This document shows positions 7,282-15,579 of a stretch of DNA of 64,000 nt, piece by piece; position 1 is the stretch's first letter; the number at the start of each line of letters is the position of its first letter. This DNA is from Thalassobacterium sedimentorum. GTDB taxonomy: Bacteria; Verrucomicrobiota; Verrucomicrobiia; Opitutales; Coraliomargaritaceae. The notes under the pieces were generated by a model, which worked only from the letters and a program-made list of their open reading frames with translations, had not been told where the DNA came from and ran no database searches. The translations under genes were made by a program, and so were the position numbers. The DNA lies in the NCBI RefSeq assembly GCF_031127905.1, contig NZ_JARXIC010000001.1, positions 1 through 64,000 of the forward strand. The letters run 5' to 3'.

Positions 7282-8748
7282 TTAAAGTTTGGGTGTTTGT
7301 TGCGCATAATCATGCGCTTTTTCGAAGGCGTTGGCGACGGCGAACATGTCGGCTTCGCCGAAGGCTTTGCCAATCACCTGCAGGCCGATCGGCAGGCCGC
7401 TTTCGGTGAATCCGCTGGGCACGGAAATCGCAGGCAGGCCGGCGAGATTGACCGAGATGGTGTAGACGTCGCTCAAATACATGGCGAGTGGATCGTCGGC
7501 ACGCTCGCCGCGTTTGAAGGCGGGCGTCGGCGAGGTGGGCGTGAGAATGGCGTCGACTTGTTCGAAGGCTTTTTCAAAATCGCCCAAAATCAAGCGACGC
7601 ACTTTCTGCGCGCGCAAATAATAGGCGTCGTAGTAACCGGAGCTAAGCACGTAAGTGCCAAGGATGATACGGCGCTTCACTTCGTCGCCGAAGCCTTCGC
7701 CACGGCTCTTGGTGAACAGTGCCATGGCGTCCTTGGCCTCTTCGCTGCGGTGGCTGTAGCGCACGCCGTCGAATCGGGCGAGATTGGAGGAGGCCTCCGC
7801 AGTCGCGACGATGTAGTAAACTGGCACTGCCAGCTCAGAGTGCGGCAAAGAAATGTCTACGATTTCGCAGCCTTGGCTCTTATACCAGTCGATGGCTTTT
7901 TCGATGTTGGCCTTCACTTCGGGGTCAATACCTTCGCCGAAAAATTCCTGCGGCACGCCGAGTTTCCAAGGACCTTTCTTTTCTTTGAGCGCGGCGGCGT
8001 AATTGGTTTCCCCCTGCGGTGCGATCGAAGTGGAATCGAGATCGTCCTTCCCCAGCATGGCTTCCATCAGGATAGCTGCGTCTTCCACCGTGCGGGCAAA
8101 GGGGCCGACTTGATCGAGTGAGGATGCAAAGGCGACCAAGCCGTAGCGCGAAATGAGTCCGTAAGTAGGCTTCATGCCGACCACACCACAAAGCGCGGCG
8201 GGTTGACGAATGGAGCCACCGGTATCGGTGCCGAGAGTGGCGATCGCCTCCCCTGCTGCCATCGCGGCGGCGCTGCCACCAGAGGAACCGCCGGGAATAG
8301 TTTCCAAGTCCCAGGGATTGGCAGTGGTTTGATAAGCCGAGTTCTCCGTCGAGGAGCCCATGGCAAACTCGTCCATATTCAAGCGCCCCCAGATCACGGC
8401 ACCCGCTTCGCGCAGCTTGACGATGCAAGTCGCGTCGAAGGGAGACACGTAGTTCTCCAGCATCTTGGAGGCGCAGCGCAGCGGCTGATCTTTGACTGCG
8501 AGCGTGTCTTTGATACCGATCGGAATGCCATCGAGCGGGCCAAGAGCCTTGCCCGCCGCACGACGCTCGTCGGACGCCTTGGCCTGGGCCAGTGCATCCT
8601 CCGCATCGGTGGAGAGAAAGGCTTTCACCTGTGCGTCGACTGCAGCCGTGCGGTCAATCACCGCTTGGGTGATTTCGACGGATGTAGTTTCACCCGCTGC
8701 CAACATGGCAGCAAGTTCGGAAATGGTTTTGAAATGAAGGTCGGACAT
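7282..8748 (-). CDS. gatA: Asp-tRNA(Asn)/Glu-tRNA(Gln) amidotransferase subunit A
   Basis: A 488-aa amidase-signature protein. It has the catalytic lysine in GIPIGIKDTLAV (near residue 80) and the glycine/serine-rich signature PGGSSGGSAAAMAAG (near residues 152-166) followed by GTDTGGSIRQPAA, carrying the Ser-cisSer-Lys triad. It hydrolyses glutamine and channels ammonia to GatB for transamidation of Glu-tRNA(Gln) or Asp-tRNA(Asn). It lies 48 bp downstream of gatC. The C-terminus (FEKAHDYAQQTPKL) is normal. Nothing is odd except the inserted GxxExxY unit between it and gatB. Confidence 0.98.
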   Translation of the reverse strand: MSDLHFKTISELAAMLAAGETTSVEITQAVIDRTAAVDAQVKAFLSTDAEDALAQAKASDERRAAGKALGPLDGIPIGIKDTLAVKDQPLRCASKMLENYVSPFDATCIVKLREAGAVIWGRLNMDEFAMGSSTENSAYQTTANPWDLETIPGGSSGGSAAAMAAGEAIATLGTDTGGSIRQPAALCGVVGMKPTYGLISRYGLVAFASSLDQVGPFARTVEDAAILMEAMLGKDDLDSTSIAPQGETNYAAALKEKKGPWKLGVPQEFFGEGIDPEVKANIEKAIDWYKSQGCEIVDISLPHSELAVPVYYIVATAEASSNLARFDGVRYSHRSEEAKDAMALFTKSRGEGFGDEVKRRIILGTYVLSSGYYDAYYLRAQKVRRLILGDFEKAFEQVDAILTPTSPTPAFKRGERADDPLAMYLSDVYTISVNLAGLPAISVPSGFTESGLPIGLQVIGKAFGEADMFAVANAFEKAHDYAQQTPKL

Positions 8749-8796
8749 TCTATGGATGAATAATGACTAATAAATAATGGCGAAGAATACCTGCAT

Positions 8797-9090
8797 TTAT
8801 TCGACGACTTTGGGAACGACGACTTGGTTGTCGCGCGACTCAGGGGCCATTTTAGTCAGCACCTCGGGCGCGTAGGTTTCGCCGGGCTGGTCGCCTTCGC
8901 GCCAGACATTGAATACGCGGTGCGCGTGAGCCATCGGCTCGACGCCATCGACGTCCACAGCGTTGAGCTTATCAAAGTAGCCCAGGATGTCATCCAGCTG
9001 AGTTCCCAGCTTGGCTTTCTCTGCGTCGGTCATATCCAGACGCGCTAAGTTGGCGACGTAATCAATGTCAATATGTGGTGTTTCGGACAT
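8797..9090 (-). CDS. gatC: Asp-tRNA(Asn)/Glu-tRNA(Gln) amidotransferase subunit C
   Basis: With the ATG at 9090 the protein has 97 aa, the usual GatC length; an open frame extends 32 codons further upstream without homology and was not used. The N-terminus ETPHIDIDYVANLARLDMTD matches the conserved VxxLAxL helix. The C-terminal RDNQVVVPKVVE is also typical. GatC stabilises the GatA-GatB complex. It is the first gene of the operon. The 164 bp upstream, up to the next gene's stop, should hold the operon promoter, but no clear -35/-10 pair could be picked out. Confidence 0.95.
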   Translation of the reverse strand: MSETPHIDIDYVANLARLDMTDAEKAKLGTQLDDILGYFDKLNAVDVDGVEPMAHAHRVFNVWREGDQPGETYAPEVLTKMAPESRDNQVVVPKVVE

Positions 9091-9254
9091 AATGCCTATC
9101 TTTGAAACGGAACGCACGTGCTCAGGCAAGGGCACAAAGCAAAAAAATGCGTTTTTAGGTTCAGCCACTGCGCGCGCCAAACTCAATCCAAAGGCTTTTG
9201 CTCAGCAATCGTGCACGAGGCAATCATCCCCGTAGCAGAGCCTCGCCTTGGCAA

Positions 9255-10811
9255 CTACGAAGCCAGCACCCACTTTTCAACTCGACAGTCAAAGCCTCCA
9301 AGATCGACGACATGCCTGGCCTTCAACTTTAGCGAGCTCACTGGACTGTCTATTTTCAATGGATTGATAAACACCAGTCGCCCCCCAGGACACAGTGTTT
9401 TGGCTGCAATATGATAAAGTTCGAGGATGAGCCCCTTTAAATCCTCAGTTCGGACTCGGCGCCCCAAGGGTGGATTTGCTATGATTAAGCTAATGCTCCC
9501 GGATGCGATGCCCGTGATTTTCTCATAGTTACGAAAATCACCACGACGAAGCTCCACAATGTCATTAGAGAGCCCTGCCGACGCAAAATTCAGACGGGCC
9601 GCCTCAATCGCATTCTCATCAATATCCGTGGCCAGAATTGACGCCACCCCTCCTAGTCGGGCTCGCTCAATCAACTCTAAGCCTGAGCCACAGAATGGAT
9701 CCCAAACAACATCGTTCGCTTGAACGCCAGCCAACTGCGCCATCGCAGCAGCCAAAGGCGGGTGTGTGGAAGCCGGCACATCGTCCTTACGATAAGTAAA
9801 CCGAGGATCTGGCAGTACCCGTGGTCGCAGCTCAACTGACAGTCCTACTTTCTCAGGATAGATTTCTATAGCCCAGGGTGATTGACGTGGGTCATTGAGT
9901 AAATCCGGGCACTGTAAGAAGGCTTCGTTGACAATTGATTGAACCTTACGTGCTGATACCTTGACACGCATAAACTGTAATCGATAGCGCGGCTGGCCCT
10001 GCGTAAGCTTCCGACACAACAATTGTGTTCGCTCAGACGCGATAATCTTAGCCAGCGCCTGAGTCTGCTTAGCTTCATTCTTAGCGACCACCCCCAACAC
10101 AAAATGAATCGACCCTAAAGTACGCAATTCATACAGATCCTGCAACGTAAAAGGATGTAAGGCCGAAAGCGCGACACAACCTGGACTGGTACGAACAATT
10201 TTAAAGCGACCATTGAGCCTGGCATGCCGCTGTAATTCTTCGCGCACAAAAAGCTCCATACCACGCCGCGAACGCAAATGAATACGCAACTGACGCGTCG
10301 CCTTGATTTTAGCAGTGAGACGTATACGTGCCGGTGCTTCTTCCCGCGCAAGTTGCGCCTTCACCTTTTGCTCGACAGCATGCAAGACCTCATGCCCATC
10401 CGACAAAGACTCCAGCTTTTGTAGTGTGGCTTGGCCGCCGATCTTACTCAGCGTATGGCTCAATTGCTCCACTTCACGTGTACCTTCAGGCTTATCCAGC
10501 AGGTCCAGGACCGCTTTTTCTACTTCAACGCTACCGCCGATTTTAGGCAGAGCATTCATCGCGTAACGCCGGACCTTCTCCTCCTGATCTGTTAATAAAC
10601 GAGCCAGCCACTCCCGAGTTTGCCGCTTCTGTTGTTGAGTTCCTTTCTCCAAGGCAACCACCCCAATCGCACGCACCAGCCCAACACGAGCGAGGCGAGT
10701 CTCCGCATTACCTGCATCAAAGCGTGGGACTTCGCGTTCCCACAAAACCTCCCAAGATTCTTTGCGTAACTGTTTATAAACTTCTTTAGCGAGATTATTA
10801 GATTGCTTCAT
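9255..10811 (-). CDS. RNA N2-guanine-type methyltransferase with HEAT-like N-terminus
   Basis: About 518 aa from the ATG at 10811; a TTG 17 codons upstream is possible. Residues about 30-150 form helical repeats (RRYAMNALPKIGG, LSHTLSKIGGQATLQKL) like HEAT/PBS-lyase repeats. The middle (residues about 170-340) looks like a THUMP-type RNA-binding region. The C-terminal Rossmann domain has the SAM motif VWDPFCGSGLELIE near residue 380 and a catalytic ANPPLG motif near residue 455. This NPPL/NPPY type is seen in Trm14/TrmN/RlmL-like enzymes that methylate guanine N2 in tRNA or rRNA. The target is not certain. The HEAT-like fusion is unusual. It is monocistronic between znuB and gatC. Confidence 0.82.
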   Translation of the reverse strand: MKQSNNLAKEVYKQLRKESWEVLWEREVPRFDAGNAETRLARVGLVRAIGVVALEKGTQQQKRQTREWLARLLTDQEEKVRRYAMNALPKIGGSVEVEKAVLDLLDKPEGTREVEQLSHTLSKIGGQATLQKLESLSDGHEVLHAVEQKVKAQLAREEAPARIRLTAKIKATRQLRIHLRSRRGMELFVREELQRHARLNGRFKIVRTSPGCVALSALHPFTLQDLYELRTLGSIHFVLGVVAKNEAKQTQALAKIIASERTQLLCRKLTQGQPRYRLQFMRVKVSARKVQSIVNEAFLQCPDLLNDPRQSPWAIEIYPEKVGLSVELRPRVLPDPRFTYRKDDVPASTHPPLAAAMAQLAGVQANDVVWDPFCGSGLELIERARLGGVASILATDIDENAIEAARLNFASAGLSNDIVELRRGDFRNYEKITGIASGSISLIIANPPLGRRVRTEDLKGLILELYHIAAKTLCPGGRLVFINPLKIDSPVSSLKLKARHVVDLGGFDCRVEKWVLAS

Positions 10812-10910
10812 TAGAAAATTGATGAGCCGGCAACATGAGGTACGATTCATCAAGGTCAACAAGCGTTCCCCCTAAATCCCCGTCCCAATGTCAGACACAG
10901 ACATCTACAA

Positions 10911-11753
10911 TTATTTGCTGAAAACCCGCTTAACGGTATTACCAAGTAAATACACCAATGCCGCAAGCAGGATAATTGTCGGTCCAGTCGGGAAATTGAG
11001 AGTATAGCTGAAGCCCAAGCCCAGGAATACAAAACTGGCAGTCAATGCGATTGAACACAGCAGCATCTGCCCTAAACTGCGCGCCCGTAATGAGGCAATG
11101 GCAGGTGGCAAAGTCAACAAGGCGATCACCAAAACAATCCCAACCAACGACACCAGAGTAACAACTGTAAGTGCAGTTAGCAGCAACAACAGCAAATACA
11201 TACGATCCGCATGCACCCCCCGAATGGCTGCGAATTCCGAATCAAAGCAAACTGCAACAATCTGGCGATGCCAGAGCAAGAGAATGACAAGTATCAAAGT
11301 ACCCACAACTCCGGCGATCCAAAGATCCGCAGAGGTCACTAACAAAATATCACCAAACAAGTATGCCATCGGATCCAAGTAGCCTGGTGTTCGGGAGATA
11401 AAGAGTAAACCAATTGCCATCCCAGTCACCCAAATAGCGCCTATCACAGCGTCCTCACGCTGCTGACTCCGCAATGAAACCCAAGCAATCACACTCGCAG
11501 CAATTAGTGCAGCAATCAAGGCCCCCAACATCGGATGAAGCCATGCAAAGCCCCACACTTCGCGTGCATAGAGTGCCGCACCAATTCCGCCCAAAACCGA
11601 ATGCGCAATCGCAGCGGCCAAATAGCTAATACGCCGCGCCACAACAAAGGTCCCTACTGCACCAAGTGGGATGCTACCAATCAGCCCCAACAACAGTGCG
11701 TTGCGCAAAAATACCAAATCGGGATCAAACAGTGCACGAAAAAAATCAATCAT
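10911..11753 (-). CDS. znuB: Zinc ABC transporter permease
   Basis: A 280-aa membrane protein of the ABC-3 permease family with about eight hydrophobic segments. Early in the sequence it has FVVARRISYLAAAIAHSVLGGIGAAL, whose AHS-x-LGG pattern is typical of ZnuB/MntB permeases. It forms the channel through which the metal, delivered by the binding protein, crosses the inner membrane. It is the last gene of znuA-znuC-znuB. The metal (zinc rather than manganese) is inferred from the His-rich loop in the binding protein. Confidence 0.93.
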   Translation of the reverse strand: MIDFFRALFDPDLVFLRNALLLGLIGSIPLGAVGTFVVARRISYLAAAIAHSVLGGIGAALYAREVWGFAWLHPMLGALIAALIAASVIAWVSLRSQQREDAVIGAIWVTGMAIGLLFISRTPGYLDPMAYLFGDILLVTSADLWIAGVVGTLILVILLLWHRQIVAVCFDSEFAAIRGVHADRMYLLLLLLTALTVVTLVSLVGIVLVIALLTLPPAIASLRARSLGQMLLCSIALTASFVFLGLGFSYTLNFPTGPTIILLAALVYLLGNTVKRVFSK

Positions 11754-11785
11754 CGGAGAATGGGCAAAAAATTGAGACGCGAAGA

Positions 11786-12589
11786 TTAACCATGATGATG
11801 TCCCCCATGGCTGTCCAGATGCTCATGGTCATGCTGTACCATCCGCACCTCGTGGCCATATATTTCACGAATACGAGCTTCTGTCAGCTTGGCGGTAGGA
11901 TGCACATGCACACAACGATTCACACAGACCACTTTAGGAACAGAGCGTGAGACAAAAGCCAAATCATGTGACACTGTAATCACGGTCAATTCACCTCCAA
12001 GCTTTTTTAAGCTATACATCAGTCGCTCCTCGGCAGCGACATCCACGTGCGCAGTGGGCTCATCCAAAAGAAGCAATTCCGTTTGAGCAACCAAAGCCCG
12101 TGCAATCAGAACAGCTTGACGCTGCCCCCCGGAAAGACTGGCAAAGGGTGCTTTTGCCTGATCGGCCAACCCCATTTTAGCCAAGGCATCCTGTGCCATC
12201 GCGCGGTCCGACTTAGAAACGAAACCAAAACTCCCGCGGCTCAAGCGCCCCATAAGGGCGACATCAAGTGCGGAGACAGGAAACAACGGGTCAAATTCAA
12301 TCTGCTGTGGCACATAACCGACCCGGGTTCGTCCCAGCTGAGCCGGCTCTCCAAAGAGCCGTATCTCCCCCCGATCAGGAACCAACAATCCGAGCATCAG
12401 CTTGAGTAAGGTTGATTTCCCGCCCCCATTGGGACCAATCACACATACGGACTCACCCTGATATATGTCAAAATCTGCATCATCAATAATCAAGTTATGC
12501 CCATAACTAAACGACACTCCCTCAAAGCAAACCACAGGTTCTCCTGCATGCGCCTGACACTCACAATTGCTATGTGCCGAATCGCTCAT
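11786..12589 (-). CDS. znuC: Zinc ABC transporter ATP-binding protein with His-rich termini
   Basis: A 267-aa ABC ATPase with Walker A GPNGGGKSTLLK, signature LSGGQRQAVLIARAL and Walker B LLLLDEPTAHVD. It powers metal import with the neighbouring permease. Both termini are unusual: the N-terminus has H and C residues (SAHSNCECQAHAGEP) and the C-terminus is histidine-rich (QHDHEHLDSHGGHHHG). Such tails can bind zinc and may sense or buffer the metal at the cytoplasmic face; that is inference. Its start codon overlaps the znuA stop in an ATGA junction. Confidence 0.95.
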   Translation of the reverse strand: MSDSAHSNCECQAHAGEPVVCFEGVSFSYGHNLIIDDADFDIYQGESVCVIGPNGGGKSTLLKLMLGLLVPDRGEIRLFGEPAQLGRTRVGYVPQQIEFDPLFPVSALDVALMGRLSRGSFGFVSKSDRAMAQDALAKMGLADQAKAPFASLSGGQRQAVLIARALVAQTELLLLDEPTAHVDVAAEERLMYSLKKLGGELTVITVSHDLAFVSRSVPKVVCVNRCVHVHPTAKLTEARIREIYGHEVRMVQHDHEHLDSHGGHHHG

Positions 12590-13476
12590 TTCTTAAAGCT
12601 ATCCTCCAAACGCTGTGCAATGTCTAGCATGTTACTGAAATAATCCCCGCTGAGCACATCAATTTCCACCACTTCCACATCTAATGCGCGGGCCAGTACG
12701 TTGGCACTGCTGTGTCCAAACTCAGGCTGAGTAAACACAGCATGCACCTGATCAGATTTAGCTGCCTGCACCAGTTCCGCAATTTGTTTCGCTGCAGGCT
12801 CACTGCCGGAACGCTCAATCGAGACTTGAACAATGCCATAGCGCTTTGCGAAATGGCCTAATGAGGGGTGGTTGATATAAAATCGCCGCCCTGCATAAGG
12901 CTGAAAACGAAGCGACAAATCTGCATCCAAAGCTCGCAGTTCAGCGCTAAGCGCCGCAGCATTGATAGTTAACAACTCGCGGGATTCAGGTGCTGCGACA
13001 ATCATGGCATCCCGAACCTGGGCCACAAAACCAAGCATCCATTGCGGATCCATCCACAGGTGCGGATCCAGCTCTTCGTGCGAATGCCCTTGATGCGCAT
13101 GTCCCGTCTCCTCTGAACAATGATGCAATTCCTGGATAAAATCAGCCGTCTGTACAAAACGCAACTGTGGCATGGAACGCTCCATCTTTGCGAGTATTCG
13201 ACGTTCCAAAGGCATGCCAATTCCAAAATAAATATCCGCTTTGGCGAGCGCAGCCATTTGCGGCACACTCGGCGAATAAGTTTCCGGGCTCTGTCCGGGA
13301 CGCACCATTAGTTGTACACTCGCCAATTCGCCTGCCACGGCCTGCACAATGGTTTGCTGAGGAAGCAGACTCACCCAAACCTCCAAACGCTGCGTCTCCT
13401 CCTCTTCGTGAGGTGCACAAGCCGCCAGCCACCAGACCAGCAAAAGTAAACATATAGTATATAATTGATTTCGCAT
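12586..13476 (-). CDS. znuA: Zinc ABC transporter substrate-binding lipoprotein
   Basis: A 296-aa protein of the cluster 9 (A-1) binding-protein family. The N-terminus is a lipoprotein signal with lipobox LAAC (residues about 17-20), so it is anchored to a membrane facing the periplasm. A histidine-rich loop (HHCSEETGHAHQGHSHEE) near residues 113-130 precedes ELDPHLWMDP, which provides a metal ligand. Further ligand regions are NHPSLGHFAKRYG and the C-terminal DVLSGDYFSNM. The His loop favours zinc over manganese. It lies 21 bp after rnhB, so rnhB and znuACB may be co-transcribed, and no separate Zur operator could be identified. Confidence 0.93.
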   Translation of the reverse strand: MRNQLYTICLLLLVWWLAACAPHEEEETQRLEVWVSLLPQQTIVQAVAGELASVQLMVRPGQSPETYSPSVPQMAALAKADIYFGIGMPLERRILAKMERSMPQLRFVQTADFIQELHHCSEETGHAHQGHSHEELDPHLWMDPQWMLGFVAQVRDAMIVAAPESRELLTINAAALSAELRALDADLSLRFQPYAGRRFYINHPSLGHFAKRYGIVQVSIERSGSEPAAKQIAELVQAAKSDQVHAVFTQPEFGHSSANVLARALDVEVVEIDVLSGDYFSNMLDIAQRLEDSFKK

Positions 13477-13497
13477 ATATCCGCTAAAAAATAAAGT

Positions 13498-14193
13498 CTA
13501 AGACAACACTTTGCGAAGAAACAGTGCTCGGTGCATTGGTGTCGATCCATGCAATTTCAAAGCAGCTCGATGTGCAGCCGTACCATAGCCCTTATGCTGT
13601 TCAAAACCATAGTCAGGAAACGTTTTTGCTAGACGCGACATGACGCGATCACGGGAAACCTTGGCTGCAATACTCGCCATCGCAATCGAAAGAGACTGAC
13701 CATCACCTTTAATCACTCCCTCATGCGCATACGGGAAGGGCTTAAGTGGCCGGCCATCCACAATCAACTTCACATGAGTCGCACTTTCAAAGAGCGGGTC
13801 CGCTGCAGCTGGATGCGGTAAATGCCAGTCCACTGCCCGTGCCGCTAATTGATCAACAGCACGCCTCATCGCTAAGCGCGTGGCACCCAGTATATTAAGT
13901 TCTTCGATCTCCTCCACACTGCCCGAAGCAACTGCGAAGTCGATCAGTCCACTCATTTGCAAGGACTCCAATATCGCAAACTGCGCCTCTCGCGCCGTGG
14001 AGGATAGCTGCTTCGAATCATTTATAAAGGCACTGGCCTCGAGCGCCGCAGGTGAATCAAACAGTTGACGACTCAGGATGCATGCGCCAGCCGTCACCGG
14101 ACCTGCCAAACAACCACGTCCCGCCTCATCAATACCGATGAGATGTGTCGCAGTGGCCAGTCGAGCGAGGTCATATTGCTGGAGTGAGTTCAT
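13498..14193 (-). CDS. rnhB: Ribonuclease HII
   Basis: A 231-aa protein with the RNase HII signature GIDEAGRGCLAGPVTAGACIL (first catalytic D and E) near residue 21, VDGRPLKPF in the middle with a catalytic aspartate nearby, and SIAMASIAAKVSRDRVM near residue 165. It cleaves RNA in RNA/DNA hybrids and removes misincorporated ribonucleotides. It precedes znuA by 21 bp. Its start overlaps a terminator-like hairpin belonging to the upstream pilT gene. Confidence 0.95.
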   Translation of the reverse strand: MNSLQQYDLARLATATHLIGIDEAGRGCLAGPVTAGACILSRQLFDSPAALEASAFINDSKQLSSTAREAQFAILESLQMSGLIDFAVASGSVEEIEELNILGATRLAMRRAVDQLAARAVDWHLPHPAAADPLFESATHVKLIVDGRPLKPFPYAHEGVIKGDGQSLSIAMASIAAKVSRDRVMSRLAKTFPDYGFEQHKGYGTAAHRAALKLHGSTPMHRALFLRKVLS

Positions 14194-14197
14194 TAAT

Positions 14198-14226
14198 AAA
14201 AAAAGCGCAGCCCTACAGACTGCGTT
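14198..14226 (-). terminator. Rho-independent-like terminator after pilT
   Basis: On the minus strand a short stem (CGCAG/CTGCG, 14220-14224 with 14206-14210) with a 9-base loop is followed by a run of seven T (A-run 14198-14204 on the plus strand). It lies downstream of pilT and just before rnhB. The stem is short, so strength is uncertain. Confidence 0.5.
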
Positions 14227-14301
14227 CTTTCATGAAATGACCAAGATTTTATTTACTAAAGCTTAAAATGTATAGGTCACCGTCTAAACAGGTGCGAAAG
14301 C

Positions 14302-15381
14302 CTACTCTTCCCATGGCTCTGGCACGCGTTCTAAAAAAGGACGAAATTTTTGCTTATTGATGGACTTTTCATAGGCTTCTTCACCGCTGATTCGTTTAGC
14401 CATCAAATGCTCCATAATCGAGTCATCCAGCGGACGATTGCCTTTTTTGCGGCCGACTTCAATCATAGAAGGAATCTGAAAGGTCTTCCCCTCACGAATC
14501 AGATTAGAGATCGGCGTATCCACGACCAAAATTTCCAAAGCAGCCACACGCCCGGGTTCGTCGACTCGCTTAAACAAATTCTGTGAAACGACACCGACTA
14601 AAGCTTCCGCAAGTGTAGCTCGAACCTGATTTTGTTGCGACGAAGGGAACACATCAATAATGCGATCAACCGTTTTGGCCGCACTTGGTGTATGCAATGT
14701 GCCAAAAACCAAGTGCCCCGTGGCAGCAGCTTCCAGCGCGAGCGAAATCGTCTCCAAGTCTCGCATCTCTCCCACAAGAATCACATCAGGGTCTTCCCGC
14801 AAAGCGCCACGCAAGGCGCTCGCAAAGGACTTGGTATGCCCGCCCACTTCCCGGTGATTAATTAAGGCCTTCTTACTTTGGTGAACAAATTCAATAGGAT
14901 CCTCGATCGTTAAAATGTGGTCAGATCGAGTTTTATTAGCCTGATCGATAATGGCGGCCAAGGTGGTCGACTTACCACATCCCGTCGGCCCGGTCACCAC
15001 CACCAAACCCTTCTTCAGGCCCGCAAATTTACGACAGATATCAGGCAGCCCCAGTTGCTCTGCCGTTAAAATTTTAGCTGGAATAGTGCGAAACACACCC
15101 GCAATGCCCTTACTTTGTTGAAAATAATTCGCTCTGAAGCGTGCTTTATCAGCAAAACCAAGACCAAAATCAATATCCCCGGTTTCACGAAACTCGGCAA
15201 TTTTATCTCCCGGGCAGATCTCATATAGCATCTCTGTCAACGCGGCATTGTCAAATGGCGGGTAATCCAACGATTCCAACTCACCATTAATTCGAATCAG
15301 CGGTGGATTACCTGCAGTCAGGTGCAAGTCAGAGCCTTTAAACTCAAGCATCGCATCAAAAAAAACATCTATCTGGGCCAT
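14302..15381 (-). CDS. pilT: Type IV pilus retraction ATPase PilT
   Basis: About 359 aa from the ATG at 15381, which gives the usual PilT beginning MAQIDVFFDAMLEFKGSDLH; TTG/ATG codons up to 15402 are alternatives. Motifs: Walker A GPTGCGKSTT, Asp box TIEDPIEFVH, Walker B EDPDVILVGEMRDLETI and His box ATGHLVFGTLHT. It is the hexameric ATPase that depolymerises pilin for twitching motility or DNA uptake. No other pilus genes are adjacent. A near-palindrome (atataccgtatat) lies just upstream at about 15380-15393. Confidence 0.92.
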   Translation of the reverse strand: MAQIDVFFDAMLEFKGSDLHLTAGNPPLIRINGELESLDYPPFDNAALTEMLYEICPGDKIAEFRETGDIDFGLGFADKARFRANYFQQSKGIAGVFRTIPAKILTAEQLGLPDICRKFAGLKKGLVVVTGPTGCGKSTTLAAIIDQANKTRSDHILTIEDPIEFVHQSKKALINHREVGGHTKSFASALRGALREDPDVILVGEMRDLETISLALEAAATGHLVFGTLHTPSAAKTVDRIIDVFPSSQQNQVRATLAEALVGVVSQNLFKRVDEPGRVAALEILVVDTPISNLIREGKTFQIPSMIEVGRKKGNRPLDDSIMEHLMAKRISGEEAYEKSINKQKFRPFLERVPEPWEE

Positions 15382-15579
15382 ATACCGTATATACATGCAC
15401 AAAAAGGACGTAAGAATACAAGCTGTAAGTCAGCCTGTGCCGTTTCGAACATTCGCCTCCGCGTATTTGTGAAGCGAATTCTCCGCATAATATTACCATA
15501 TACTTTTGGCCAGGAACAGCTCTGTCAACAGAAGGAGCGCACGACATGACCTAAAGCAAGGGGGACAACATCTAGCAAA

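Noticed and set aside
7159-8763. Plus-strand ORFs opposite gatA and the GxxExxY gene
   Set aside because: Antisense to strongly conserved gatA; composition follows the coding strand.
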